Shown: piece after piece, positions 9,281 to 17,366 of the stretch | Layout of the letters: every line of letters starts with the position of its first letter | How positions within the stretch are numbered: position 1 is the stretch's first letter | NCBI RefSeq assembly: GCF_963664555.1 | Contig: NZ_OY761461.1 | Span: forward strand, 3,575,769-3,639,768 | DNA length: 64,000 nt | Source of the DNA: Labilibaculum sp. | GTDB taxonomy: Bacteria; Bacteroidota; Bacteroidia; Bacteroidales; Marinifilaceae | Direction of reading: 5' to 3' | Notes under the pieces: generated by a model | The model's input: only the letters and a program-made list of their open reading frames with translations | Told to the model about the DNA's origin: nothing | Databases searched by the model: none | Program-made: the position numbers and the translations under genes

Positions 9281-10015
9281 ATGCTCGATAAAAAACTGCA
9301 AATTTCAAACAAGCCAGCACCTGATCAATTGCTCTTAAAAGAACAAATTGAAGCTTTACGGAAAGAATTGGAATTCATCGAGCAAAAAACAATTGCTTTT
9401 GAAACCCTGTTGCGTACCAGTTTGGCTGATGTATTAATTGAGGAGCAAGAATTGAGGATTATCTATAAAAAATTAAAGCAAGCCAAAAAGGAAAAAAGGC
9501 TGGAACAAAAAAAGCGCGGTAAGAATTACAAAGAACCGATCGGAATTAAACCTATCAGCACGACTGCAGTAAACAAAACTTCAAACAAGGAGGAACAAAA
9601 GGAAATTAAGCGCCTGTATCGGGAAGCTATGCTTCATGTTCATCCCGATAAATTTTCGATGAACGAAGAGAAAATTGATCTCGCAACGGAAATAACCAGC
9701 CAGCTAATTGATATTTACAAATCGGGTAACCTGCATGAACTTCAACAATACCATGCGCATATTTTTAGTGGCAATGCTCTCAATCAGGAAATTAAAGTTC
9801 TTCCTAAGGGAATAAAAATAATCGCTCAGAATTCTTATCTGAAAAAAGAAAAAGAACATTTGGAAGAATTGTTGCTTACTGCAAAAAACAGACATACTTA
9901 CAAAGTATTGACTGAATATTCTGATCCGCTCCTTTTTGTTGAAGAATTGAAGGTTTACTATGCCGATAAAATTGCAAAATTAAGGAAGCGTACCAGGAAG
10001 GCCGTCTGGAAATGA
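9281..10015 (+). CDS. J-domain-like coiled-coil protein
   Basis: 244 aa. Residues about 15-85 form a charged coiled coil. A J-domain core follows at about residues 105-150, with the hallmark HPD tripeptide in EAMLHVHPDKFSMNEEK and flanking helices. J domains stimulate DnaK ATPase, so this is a putative co-chaperone recruiting DnaK to an unknown client. It lacks the DnaJ Gly/Phe and zinc-finger regions. A near-consensus -7 element (CAACTTTG at 9254) lies 20 bases before the ATG, suggesting a very short leader. A terminator follows directly. Confidence 0.72.
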   Translation: MLDKKLQISNKPAPDQLLLKEQIEALRKELEFIEQKTIAFETLLRTSLADVLIEEQELRIIYKKLKQAKKEKRLEQKKRGKNYKEPIGIKPISTTAVNKTSNKEEQKEIKRLYREAMLHVHPDKFSMNEEKIDLATEITSQLIDIYKSGNLHELQQYHAHIFSGNALNQEIKVLPKGIKIIAQNSYLKKEKEHLEELLLTAKNRHTYKVLTEYSDPLLFVEELKVYYADKIAKLRKRTRKAVWK

Positions 10016-10016
10016 A

Positions 10017-10052
10017 AAATCCCAACAGAACAATATCGTCCTATTGGGATTT
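10017..10052 (+). terminator. Hairpin terminator after J-domain gene
   Basis: Stem AAATCCCAA / TTGGGATTT with an 18-base loop, just after the stop codon. The U-run is short, so efficiency is uncertain. Confidence 0.55.
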
Positions 10053-10108
10053 CCCTTCAAATCTCATTCTATGCAGACACGCCATGGCATGTCCCTGCAG
10101 TTAAAAAA

Positions 10109-10351
10109 TTAATAACCGATTCCAGCAGCCATAATGTTGTTCGGATCGAAAGCATGGCATGGTGTTACGCCGTGCACCATATCGCATTTCGGACAATGTC
10201 CTTCAAATTCTTCCATCGTGAAGGTTTCCTTACAACCATGGCATTCAATATCCAAAGGCATTGGCATTAATTGCTGTGCAAAACCCATCATTCTTACTTT
10301 GTCAACTACTTGTTGTCCGTTCTCGAAACTTCCTGCGCATCCGTCATGCAT
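10109..10351 (-). CDS. Small zinc-ribbon-like protein of the ABC/GTPase cluster
   Basis: 80 aa. It has two Cys pairs, ECHGC and HCPKC, 13-14 residues apart (a zinc-ribbon pattern), plus a CAGSFENG segment near the start and a C-terminal GVTPCHAF. The start is ATG 10351, chosen because AGGAGG lies 8 bases upstream. A longer frame from 10423 would add 24 residues read through a low-complexity repeat. It is the last gene of a minus-strand group with the ABC ATPase, GTPase and binding protein, separated from the ATPase by about 150 bases. The arrangement of cysteines resembles HypA-like metal-donor proteins in spirit, but I claim no homology. Confidence 0.72.
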   Translation of the reverse strand: MHDGCAGSFENGQQVVDKVRMMGFAQQLMPMPLDIECHGCKETFTMEEFEGHCPKCDMVHGVTPCHAFDPNNIMAAGIGY

Positions 10352-10359
10352 AATTTTAT

Positions 10360-10365
10360 CCTCCT
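10360..10365 (-). promoter_or_regulatory. Strong Shine-Dalgarno deciding the zinc-ribbon start
   Basis: On the minus strand AGGAGG stands 8 bases before ATG 10351. Such a perfect site is rare in this window and fixes the start codon. Confidence 0.75.
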
Positions 10366-10372
10366 GTTTTTT

Positions 10373-10409
10373 CAGATCTGAGATTGGAGATTTGAGATCT
10401 GAGATCCCG
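10373..10409. repeat. Short low-complexity direct repeat (ATCTGAGAT type)
   Basis: CAGATCTGAGATT and GAGATCTGAGATC flank GGAGATTTG, so a roughly 12-base unit is repeated about three times. A related run (ATCTCAAATCTCC) lies at 10488-10500. The two lie either side of the gap between the ABC ATPase gene and the zinc-ribbon gene. Confidence 0.6.
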
Positions 10410-10499
10410 TCCAATTTCAACATCTTATTTTATATTTTTAATTCTTATTCAATATTATCAGTAAACGAAATGATTATTGTAAATCATCTCAAATCTCCT

Positions 10500-11528
10500 T
10501 TAAAATCCAATGTCTTCCTTTTTAATGATTTCACCATTACGAAGTCTTGTTCTCATGTTTTGAACCACAGCATCCATACGCTCCAAATCAACCAATAGCA
10601 TTCTCTCCTCATCACTGGTTTCGATCACTTTATGAATTCCACCATTTTTTATTACGATTCTTTTGTCGCCCATTAAGGCCAAAATAGGATCATGAGTAGC
10701 CATTAAAACAATTTTTTCTTCGCCAATCAGCAAGTCAAGTGCTTTTTTACGGTCGATACCGGCATTCTCAATCTCATCAATCAAAATAATCGGCGACTTA
10801 CTCAAAATAGCAGTATCAGCAATCATTAATGCTCTCGATTGTCCGCCACTCAAACTTGTAATAGGAGTGGTTAACTCAAACTTTTCTCCGGCAAGCTTAT
10901 TTGCTTCTTCAATTATCTTGGCAATAAGACCTTCAACATCCTCAACCAATCTACTTTGTGCATGTAATTCTAAAAACTCATAAACAGATAAATCCATTAC
11001 AAAGTTCATATTCTGCGAAAGCTGTGCAACCAATTTATGTCCTGAACTTACCCGCCATTTTTTGTCTCCCATTTCTTCATTCACCAAAATGGTTCGTGAA
11101 GTCGGAGTATCATTTTGTGCTACCCATTCAATATCAGCAAGCAATCTACTTTTACCCGATCCGGTTGGTCCAACAATACAAACAATCTCGCTTTTGCTGA
11201 TCTTTAATTCTCTAAACTTCTCTGCTTCACCAGATTTATTGGTTCCGGGAAGAATGGTAATGCTATGAACTCCGTCATCTACATCTTCACCCAAAAACTC
11301 CAACATTTGTGAAATATAAATAGTCATCGAATTCAAAAGCTGATCTCTATCAATGGCTCTGTTTTCCGCCTCTTCCTCATCATCTAAAAACTTCAGATAA
11401 TCGATTAACTTTTCGTTGATCTGTCCATTAACCTGCAATGTATTTTCTTCGAAAAACCCCGGGAGAAATGGATATTGCTCGAATAAATCGGCAATTGTTT
11501 TTTGTTGTATATCTTGAACTGTGATCAT
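10500..11528 (-). CDS. Soluble ABC-type ATPase with N-terminal DUF1858-like domain
   Basis: 342 aa. Residues about 1-75 form a small helical domain (TIADLFEQYPFLPGFFEENTL) resembling DUF1858/ScdA_N. An ABC ATPase core follows: Walker A GPTGSGKS at residues 120-127, signature LSGGQSRALM, Walker B PIILIDEIE, and H-loop MATHDP. There is no membrane segment and no permease gene nearby, so this is unlikely to be a conventional importer. The binding-protein-like gene of the same cluster starts with a similar small domain, which ties the two together. The likely role is ATP-driven maturation or loading of a cofactor or metal in the cytoplasm (inference). Confidence 0.8.
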   Translation of the reverse strand: MITVQDIQQKTIADLFEQYPFLPGFFEENTLQVNGQINEKLIDYLKFLDDEEEAENRAIDRDQLLNSMTIYISQMLEFLGEDVDDGVHSITILPGTNKSGEAEKFRELKISKSEIVCIVGPTGSGKSRLLADIEWVAQNDTPTSRTILVNEEMGDKKWRVSSGHKLVAQLSQNMNFVMDLSVYEFLELHAQSRLVEDVEGLIAKIIEEANKLAGEKFELTTPITSLSGGQSRALMIADTAILSKSPIILIDEIENAGIDRKKALDLLIGEEKIVLMATHDPILALMGDKRIVIKNGGIHKVIETSDEERMLLVDLERMDAVVQNMRTRLRNGEIIKKEDIGF

Positions 11529-11558
11529 GTTTCTGCTTTTGTAATTGTTATATCGCTT

Positions 11559-11690
11559 TCAACAAGCCTCTTCCCTTAAAAAAGGAGCAAGTCCTTATTT
11601 TGCTTTCGCATCTTCGAATCGATATCTTCCCTTTCAGAGGAAGTGCCGACAGGCGAAGGGGTGGACTCAACTTGGCGCTTTCAGCTATTA
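11559..11690. repeat. Intergenic repeat-like segment with small hairpins
   Basis: The spacer between GTPase and ABC ATPase genes holds CTTCCCTTTCAGAGGAAG (hairpin), TGCCGACAGGCGA, and CCCTTAAAAAAGG. The GC and base order differ from the surrounding genes. It looks like an intergenic repeat family member, but only one copy is in the window, so this is a weak call. Confidence 0.3.
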
Positions 11691-11695
11691 CTACT

Positions 11696-12403
11696 TTACT
11701 TTTCGCCCTTCTTGTCGCTCATATCTATCTTTCTCACATTACCCATTTGGTAACTTTCTCCAATTCTGGTTTCGCCCAAACAGTATGAACAAAGTGCTGA
11801 TGGCATTGAGAATCGTAATTTTTCACCCACCAAAGTCTTTATTTCAACTTTCTCATCGTAAAGCAAAGTGCTTAATTCATAAGCTCCCTGACCCGTTAAA
11901 CCATTTATGTGCATAATACTTGCTCCAGGATTCACCTGATTTACTCTCGATGCAAACACTTCTCTTTCAGCCTGTGATACAATATCACCTTTTGTAATAA
12001 TCACGATATCGGAACTCTTTAACATCGGACCAATTTTCTTTGGGGTGTTAATTCCACTTAAGTTATCGATAACACAAACAGCTGTAATACTTTTTACATA
12101 GGGCGAACAACGGTTACACAATCCGGCACTTTCCGTGATCAGTAAATCGAGTCCTTCCTTAATTCCCCATTGGGTTACCTCTTCAATATTACTTACAAAA
12201 TAATGATCCGGACAAAGTGAACCTGACAATCCCTTTTTCACCTTCACGCCAGCCTTTTCATACAAAATATCATCATCGGTATAAAGGCAGTCAAATTTTA
12301 CCACACCAACTTCTAATCCTCGCTTCTTTAACGAATCAATAGTCTTTAAAATCACTGCTGTTTTTCCTGATGATGGAGGTCCTGAAACTGTAACTAAGTT
12401 CAT
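11696..12403 (-). CDS. HypB/UreG-like SIMIBI GTPase
   Basis: 235 aa. P-loop GPPSSGKT at residues 8-15, a Walker B/switch region DLLITESAGLCNRCSPY with two Cys, and base recognition TKGD. A C-terminal CSYCLGE motif supplies a further Cys pair. This architecture matches G3E-class GTPases that insert nickel or other metals into enzymes (HypB, UreG, CooC-like). The ESAGLC segment corresponds to the Cys-containing metal site of that class. The neighbours (binding-fold protein upstream, ABC ATPase downstream) suggest a cytosolic maturation machine. The target enzyme is not encoded in the window. Confidence 0.8.
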   Translation of the reverse strand: MNLVTVSGPPSSGKTAVILKTIDSLKKRGLEVGVVKFDCLYTDDDILYEKAGVKVKKGLSGSLCPDHYFVSNIEEVTQWGIKEGLDLLITESAGLCNRCSPYVKSITAVCVIDNLSGINTPKKIGPMLKSSDIVIITKGDIVSQAEREVFASRVNQVNPGASIMHINGLTGQGAYELSTLLYDEKVEIKTLVGEKLRFSMPSALCSYCLGETRIGESYQMGNVRKIDMSDKKGEK

Positions 12404-12438
12404 ATCTGATTATTTTAAAATCTGCAATTTTAGTAATA

Positions 12439-13725
12439 CTACTTCTGAGGCATATAATTCAACGGTCCCAAATTAGCAAACGATTCATCCTGTATGGACT
12501 TATTAAAAATGCGCTCACATTTCTTTATTAAAGCACCAATATCGTTACTGTTAATGTAATCCCAACCCAACCACATAAATTTATTCTCTGCAGGTAATCG
12601 ATTATCCACCTCAGGATTAATACTTGGAAACAAACCTTGATGTGAAAGAATCTCTCCTACCACTTTCGAGGCAAAGAAATCAATAACAGGCTGCGTTTTC
12701 TCCAATTTATCTTTCTTGGTCAACATGAAAATCGGACTAATAATAGCTCCGTCTTCGGGCCAAACAGCAACCATTGGACCGCCAACTTTCACCATTTTTG
12801 TAAAAAAATAAGGCATAATTGTTATTGCAGGGCGAACGTTCTTTTTGGTGTGGGATTTCACCATTTGTGCAGGATGCATACTCTCCAATAAACAAGCTCC
12901 TAAGCCTCTTACTCCTACTTCTCCGTACGCTTTATAAATGTGTAACAGCATTGAGTTGAACAAATCAAAATCGCTGATTGGCAAACTTACGCTGCGCTTA
13001 AATTCCGGCTTGAAAATATCTGCCCATGTGCGGGGCACTGATCGATCTCCTAATTCCGCCGTGTTTACCAAAAAAACGGCAGGCACTACACCAATCATAG
13101 AATAATGTCCCTGCGGATCTTTCAATGAAATCTCATCATTATCAAAATCTTTATTCAATCTCCCGAAACCAGTACTGTCTTTAAAAACCCCTTGCTTTTT
13201 AAATTTCCCCATCAATTTATCATCGAAGAATAAATCAAAACCGGCAGAAATAAATACATCCGCTAAATTATCGGTGTTTTCCTGATTAATCACATCATCA
13301 ATTAACCAATCCAATCCCATCGAAGCTGCTTTCAAGTCATATACAATTTCATTTTCATGCTCCTTCTCATACTCTTCAATGAAAGCATCAATCCCTTCCA
13401 CCAAAGGAATTCGAACCGGACAAGGCAACAAACCCTGAACATGAATTGAGTCCTCTTTTTGCTCTTTGCTGTTTTGATTCAAGTCACCATCAACCTGATT
13501 TCTTGCAGAATCAATACTTTCTATCAACAAGGCAGAAAAAGTATCCACATTTAATTTCTTCATTTTTAAAGCCAATTCCAAAGAAAGAGATTTACCAAAG
13601 GTTGTTCTCTTCTCTTCATCCTCTAACTGTTTGAATCCATTTGAAACAAAAATTTTAATTGTCTCAGGGTATTTTGTACAAATATCAAACAAACTATCCG
13701 TGGTCTTAAAATACTGATTCTCCAT
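12439..13725 (-). CDS. Cytoplasmic substrate-binding-fold protein with DUF1858-like N-terminus
   Basis: 428 aa. Residues 1-80 carry a DUF1858-like helical domain (LFDICTKYPETIKIFVSNGF). Residues about 105-400 resemble a type 2 periplasmic binding protein of the iron/2-aminoethylphosphonate class (DVFISAGFDLFFDD, TWADIFKPEFKRSVSLP, GPMVAVWPEDGAIISP). There is no signal peptide or lipobox, which is unusual for a binding protein and argues for a cytosolic partner of the soluble ABC ATPase. It is the first gene of the cluster, 35 bases before the GTPase. Its promoter region carries a TATATTTG element and a palindromic operator. Confidence 0.78.
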   Translation of the reverse strand: MENQYFKTTDSLFDICTKYPETIKIFVSNGFKQLEDEEKRTTFGKSLSLELALKMKKLNVDTFSALLIESIDSARNQVDGDLNQNSKEQKEDSIHVQGLLPCPVRIPLVEGIDAFIEEYEKEHENEIVYDLKAASMGLDWLIDDVINQENTDNLADVFISAGFDLFFDDKLMGKFKKQGVFKDSTGFGRLNKDFDNDEISLKDPQGHYSMIGVVPAVFLVNTAELGDRSVPRTWADIFKPEFKRSVSLPISDFDLFNSMLLHIYKAYGEVGVRGLGACLLESMHPAQMVKSHTKKNVRPAITIMPYFFTKMVKVGGPMVAVWPEDGAIISPIFMLTKKDKLEKTQPVIDFFASKVVGEILSHQGLFPSINPEVDNRLPAENKFMWLGWDYINSNDIGALIKKCERIFNKSIQDESFANLGPLNYMPQK

Positions 13726-13756
13726 TTTGTAACAGAATTTAAATAATTTCCTGATA

Positions 13757-13764
13757 CAAATATA
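13757..13764 (-). promoter_or_regulatory. -7 promoter element for the ABC/GTPase cluster
   Basis: On the minus strand TATATTTG, an exact match to the Bacteroidota -7 consensus TAnnTTTG, about 32 bases upstream of the first gene. No TTG is seen at the usual -33 distance, as expected for an activator-dependent promoter. Confidence 0.6.
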
Positions 13765-13785
13765 AAACAGTCCAATTCAGAAAAC

Positions 13786-13801
13786 TGTAACCAATGTTAC
13801 A
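13786..13801. promoter_or_regulatory. Palindromic operator TGTAAC-N4-GTTACA
   Basis: A perfect 6+6 inverted repeat, centred about 33 bases upstream of the -7 element of the ABC/GTPase cluster, which puts it near -41. That is where Crp/Fnr-type class II activators bind. The binding protein is unknown; a Crp/Fnr gene lies 2.7 kb away. Confidence 0.5.
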
Positions 13802-13901
13802 CATCTAAAAAATAGACGCTGAAAAACTGAACAAAAAATGACATCTAAACGTAAAATACCTGACGAAACGATTCATAAAAATGACTAACAGTGTATTTTA
13901 A

Positions 13902-13915
13902 CTGATTAATATCAA
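13902..13915. promoter_or_regulatory. FNR-box-like site upstream of the type IX secreted protein gene
   Basis: CTGAT-TAAT-ATCAA matches the classical FNR consensus TTGAT-N4-ATCAA in nine of ten positions. A TATATTTA element (13935-13942) lies 30 bases away centre to centre, so the box would sit near -41. Both parts are short and could be chance. Confidence 0.4.
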
Positions 13916-13994
13916 TCGTTTGGTTCTTTTAAACTATATTTACATCAGTCTAAATTGATTCTTTTCAGTTCTAATTCCATTAAAAAAGAAGTTA

Positions 13995-16283
13995 ATGACC
14001 AGATACAAAGTCAAACTAAAGCACATCTCAATAAAAGCAAGTCTTGTTTTACTAATGCTGTTCGCAGCTGTTTCGGGTTTTTCACAAAACGATACAGTTC
14101 GTATCAATTCCGATTATCAAATCATGTATTGCTCCGCTACCAACGGCACTGTACTGCCGATGCAGGAAATACAACTTCTTCTGGAAGGACCAAAAGATAA
14201 AAAATGGCATGTAAGTTTTTCCGTAAACAACAGTCCTGCAATGATTATTAACGGCGAAGCTGGGATAAATTTTTCTGAATACAACATGTCCTTATTTTTT
14301 AAGAATACTACAGGTCACATAAAAAACTACACCATAGAGTTAAAAGAAGCATGGCTGGAGGATTTATCTCCAATCTTTATTCCTGAGAAATATAAATCTG
14401 CAACAGTGCAGGTAATGCCGTTGGCCAGTCCTGAAATTGAGGATTATCATCCAAAGGCAAAAATTAATACTTCGCACAAATATGCCGCTAAAATTGGAAA
14501 AAACTCAAACTATTCTGTTTGGGTACCTGAAGGTGCAACCTTACTGGAAAATAAAAGCGAGATTGAAGATAACAAACAAGAAATTGAATTGAATATTAAA
14601 TGGCCGGATCATGAAGCTTCAAATTATTTTAAATTAATAGAAACAGATGCATTTGGCTGTAACAGCGATACAATTTTTGCAGGCCTTGAAGTAGTGAAAA
14701 GCTTTCAAGTTACTTTCGGTGATAACAACAATCTATGCGAAGGTCAAAGCCTCGTACTCACACCAATTATTGATTTACCTTCCAATTATTCCTATTTATG
14801 GAGCACCGGTGAAAATACAAAAGAAATTAGCATAAATAAAGAAGGAACCTATGAACTTACTGTGACCGACCTAAATGACAATCAAATTGTAAAATCTAAG
14901 GTCGAAGTTATCAGTCAGAAATCACCAGCAATAAACATCGAAGATCATATCGTGATAAATGATGAAAATCCTATTCTTGATATTTTCGAAAAGGGATTGA
15001 CTTATTTATGGTCAGATGGTTCAACGGACTCAGAACTTAACATTCCGAAATCAGGCACGTATTCTGTTACAGTAACATCCAGTAATGGTTGTTCTTCGAC
15101 AAAATCATTTTCGGCTAAAATGAAATCAGAACTTTTTGAAATAACTCTTCCGGAAGTAGTTCAATTATGTGGAACTCAAAAAATGAATTTAGAACCTGGT
15201 ATATCTATTAATCAGGCGTATAGATACCTTTGGAAAAATGGATCTTCCGATCCATCAATAACCATCGATCATGCAGGAGATTATTGGGTTAAAATTACTG
15301 ACCCAGATGGTTTTCAGCAAACAGCAACTACAAAAGTGATTTATCATCCAAACCCAATTATTGATTTGGGAACAGATATTACATTATGGGATGAAGAAAG
15401 TGCTGTTTTAGATGCTGGCAATGAAGGTGCTGAATTTATTTGGAATACCGGTGAAAATACCCAAAGCATAACTGTAAACAGTGGTGGTGTTTTTGTTGTT
15501 GAAGTATCGGATGAATACAATTGTTCAAATAAAGACACGCTGTATGTTCATCACCGAAAAGGCGAAAAGTACGGTGTATTCTTGGGTGAAGATCATTCAA
15601 TTTGTTCGGGTGATTCAATATTGATCAATCCTATTATTGAAGGAAATCCGGTTTATCCATTGCAGTACAACTGGCTTGGACTTGCAAACAAAACCCCTGA
15701 AATCTATTTAAAAGAAAATGGTCATTATTGTCTGGAAGTAACAGACGCTAATGGTAATACGGAATCAGATTGTTTGAAAATTAATCTGTTACCGACTCCA
15801 AAAATTGATTTAAGCCAGGACTTGGAGAGTTATTCAGATAAAAAAATTGTTTTAGATGCAGGAACTCCAAACTGCTTTTACAAATGGGTAACCGGAGAAA
15901 TTACCCGGAAAATTACCGTTCAAACCGAAGGCAGATATTGGGTGGAAGTTACCACCGATTTAAATTGTACTGCCAGTGACACAATAGATGTAGGCTTTCT
16001 GGAGAACTATCCATATGTTGGTTTACCAAAAGCATTCTCTCCAAATGGCGATGGTCATAACGATAAACTATTTGTTAGGGGTGAGGATGTAAAAGAAGTT
16101 ACTCTGATAATTTACAACCGATTGGGACAAAAACTTTTCGAGACCACTAATATCAATAGCGGATGGGATGGATTTTTCAAAGGACAAATGCAGGATATTG
16201 ATGTTTATGTTTATGTTCTGGAGGTAACTTTTTTAGATGGCAAAACAATCATGAAAAAAGGAAATGTAGCCCTTCTGCGCTAA
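13995..16283 (+). CDS. Type IX secretion system substrate with repeated Ig-like domains and CHU_C C-terminus
   Basis: 762 aa. A signal peptide (residues about 8-30, ending GFSQ) is followed by a unique N-terminal region to about 220. Then come about five tandem Ig/PKD-like repeats of about 85 residues, each with a YLWSTGENTKEISI-type strand motif and a GTYELTVTD-type ending. The last 90 residues start LPKAFSPNGDGHNDKLFV and form the gliding-motility-associated C-terminal domain (TIGR04131/PF13585). That domain directs export by the type IX system and cell-surface attachment (type B signal). The repeats suggest an adhesin or structural surface protein; no catalytic motif is seen. Confidence 0.88.
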   Translation: MTRYKVKLKHISIKASLVLLMLFAAVSGFSQNDTVRINSDYQIMYCSATNGTVLPMQEIQLLLEGPKDKKWHVSFSVNNSPAMIINGEAGINFSEYNMSLFFKNTTGHIKNYTIELKEAWLEDLSPIFIPEKYKSATVQVMPLASPEIEDYHPKAKINTSHKYAAKIGKNSNYSVWVPEGATLLENKSEIEDNKQEIELNIKWPDHEASNYFKLIETDAFGCNSDTIFAGLEVVKSFQVTFGDNNNLCEGQSLVLTPIIDLPSNYSYLWSTGENTKEISINKEGTYELTVTDLNDNQIVKSKVEVISQKSPAINIEDHIVINDENPILDIFEKGLTYLWSDGSTDSELNIPKSGTYSVTVTSSNGCSSTKSFSAKMKSELFEITLPEVVQLCGTQKMNLEPGISINQAYRYLWKNGSSDPSITIDHAGDYWVKITDPDGFQQTATTKVIYHPNPIIDLGTDITLWDEESAVLDAGNEGAEFIWNTGENTQSITVNSGGVFVVEVSDEYNCSNKDTLYVHHRKGEKYGVFLGEDHSICSGDSILINPIIEGNPVYPLQYNWLGLANKTPEIYLKENGHYCLEVTDANGNTESDCLKINLLPTPKIDLSQDLESYSDKKIVLDAGTPNCFYKWVTGEITRKITVQTEGRYWVEVTTDLNCTASDTIDVGFLENYPYVGLPKAFSPNGDGHNDKLFVRGEDVKEVTLIIYNRLGQKLFETTNINSGWDGFFKGQMQDIDVYVYVLEVTFLDGKTIMKKGNVALLR

Positions 16284-16495
16284 GCTAAGGATAAAATCAT
16301 CTTCTGTTTATTATATAAGTTGTGTAAATTTCAGCTTGTCACAAACTAAAACAACTCTAACCATGCTTGTTCCCAAAAAAGTCAGGTGAATCCATCAATC
16401 GGTTAGCATGAATTTAAGACCAATTCATCCCTTATTCTTTGTAAACTGCTAAGAAACTTCTAATATTGAGGAAATATTAACCGAACATTCGAAAA

Positions 16496-17167
16496 ATGCT
16501 ATTTCAACAACTTTCTCAATCACCCGTTTTCAGAGGAATTTCTCCTGACGAAATGGAAAATTTGCTGATCGACTCACAATATCAGATTAAGAAATTTTCG
16601 AAAGGTGACATGCTTGCCTTTCGGGAAGATCGTTGCGAAAATTTAATGATTGTTTTAAAAGGAAGTGTGAAAGGAGAAATGCTTGATCCTTCCGGGAAAA
16701 GTATTAAGATAGAAGATATAATGGCTCCCTATCCAATTGCATCAGCATTTTTATTCGGACAGAGAAATCAATTTCCGGTAAACGTAACGGCAAATGAAGA
16801 GGTAGAAGTATTCTATCTATCCAAAACCTCGGTTATTGAAATGTTTCAAAAAAATAAGGTATTTCTGACCAATTACTTAAATTCTATATCGAATAGAAGT
16901 CAGTTTTTAGCCAACAAGCTGATGTTCCTAAACTTTAAAACCATAAAAGGCAAGTTGGCCAATTATATTCTTAAACTATCGGCTCCGGATAAAACCGAAA
17001 TTACCTTACCAAAATCTCAGGCAGAAATGGCTCTGTTTTTTGGAGTTACCCGTCCTTCTTTTGCCCGAAGCTTAAAAGAAATGGAACAGGAAGGTTTAAT
17101 TGAAACCAACAGAAGAGAAATAAAAATTCTAAATAAGCAACAACTCATCCGGCTTTTGCAACAATAG
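16496..17167 (+). CDS. Crp/Fnr family transcriptional regulator
   Basis: 223 aa. The N-terminal cyclic-nucleotide-binding-like beta barrel covers residues about 15-125, and a dimer helix and winged HTH follow (LPKSQAEMALFFGVTRPSFARSLKEMEQEGLI). There is no Cys cluster of FNR type near the N-terminus, so it is not an Fe-S FNR. It resembles the Bacteroidota/clostridial group linked to nitrosative stress, in which haem or another ligand is used. It lies directly upstream of a flavodiiron protein gene on the same strand, separated by 199 bases with its own promoter, so it may control that gene. Confidence 0.87.
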   Translation: MLFQQLSQSPVFRGISPDEMENLLIDSQYQIKKFSKGDMLAFREDRCENLMIVLKGSVKGEMLDPSGKSIKIEDIMAPYPIASAFLFGQRNQFPVNVTANEEVEVFYLSKTSVIEMFQKNKVFLTNYLNSISNRSQFLANKLMFLNFKTIKGKLANYILKLSAPDKTEITLPKSQAEMALFFGVTRPSFARSLKEMEQEGLIETNRREIKILNKQQLIRLLQQ

Positions 17168-17221
17168 GTAAAAAAAATTTTAGAAGATGTTGTAGAAGCA
17201 TTTCGAAAATAAAAATATTCT

Positions 17222-17229
17222 TAATTTTG
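17222..17229 (+). promoter_or_regulatory. -7 promoter element of the flavodiiron gene
   Basis: TAATTTTG matches TAnnTTTG exactly; the expected start of transcription is about 130 bases before the ATG. A TTTCG at 17201 is a poor -33 element. Confidence 0.5.
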
Positions 17230-17366
17230 TGGGCTGTAAACAGAGAGCTTTGATTTCTTATTCCAAATCAGAGCAAATAAGATTTTAAACTCATTTTTAT
17301 TTCGACAATAGTTGCTGCAATGAGATAGAAAGGTCTGAATATGCAAAATTGACAAAATCATAAAGA

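Noticed and set aside
10134..10598. Plus-strand 154-codon ORF
   Set aside because: Antisense to the zinc-ribbon gene and across the low-complexity repeat.
11545..11916. Plus-strand ORFs opposite the GTPase gene
   Set aside because: They run antisense to a clear GTPase and through a repeat-like spacer; no coding character.
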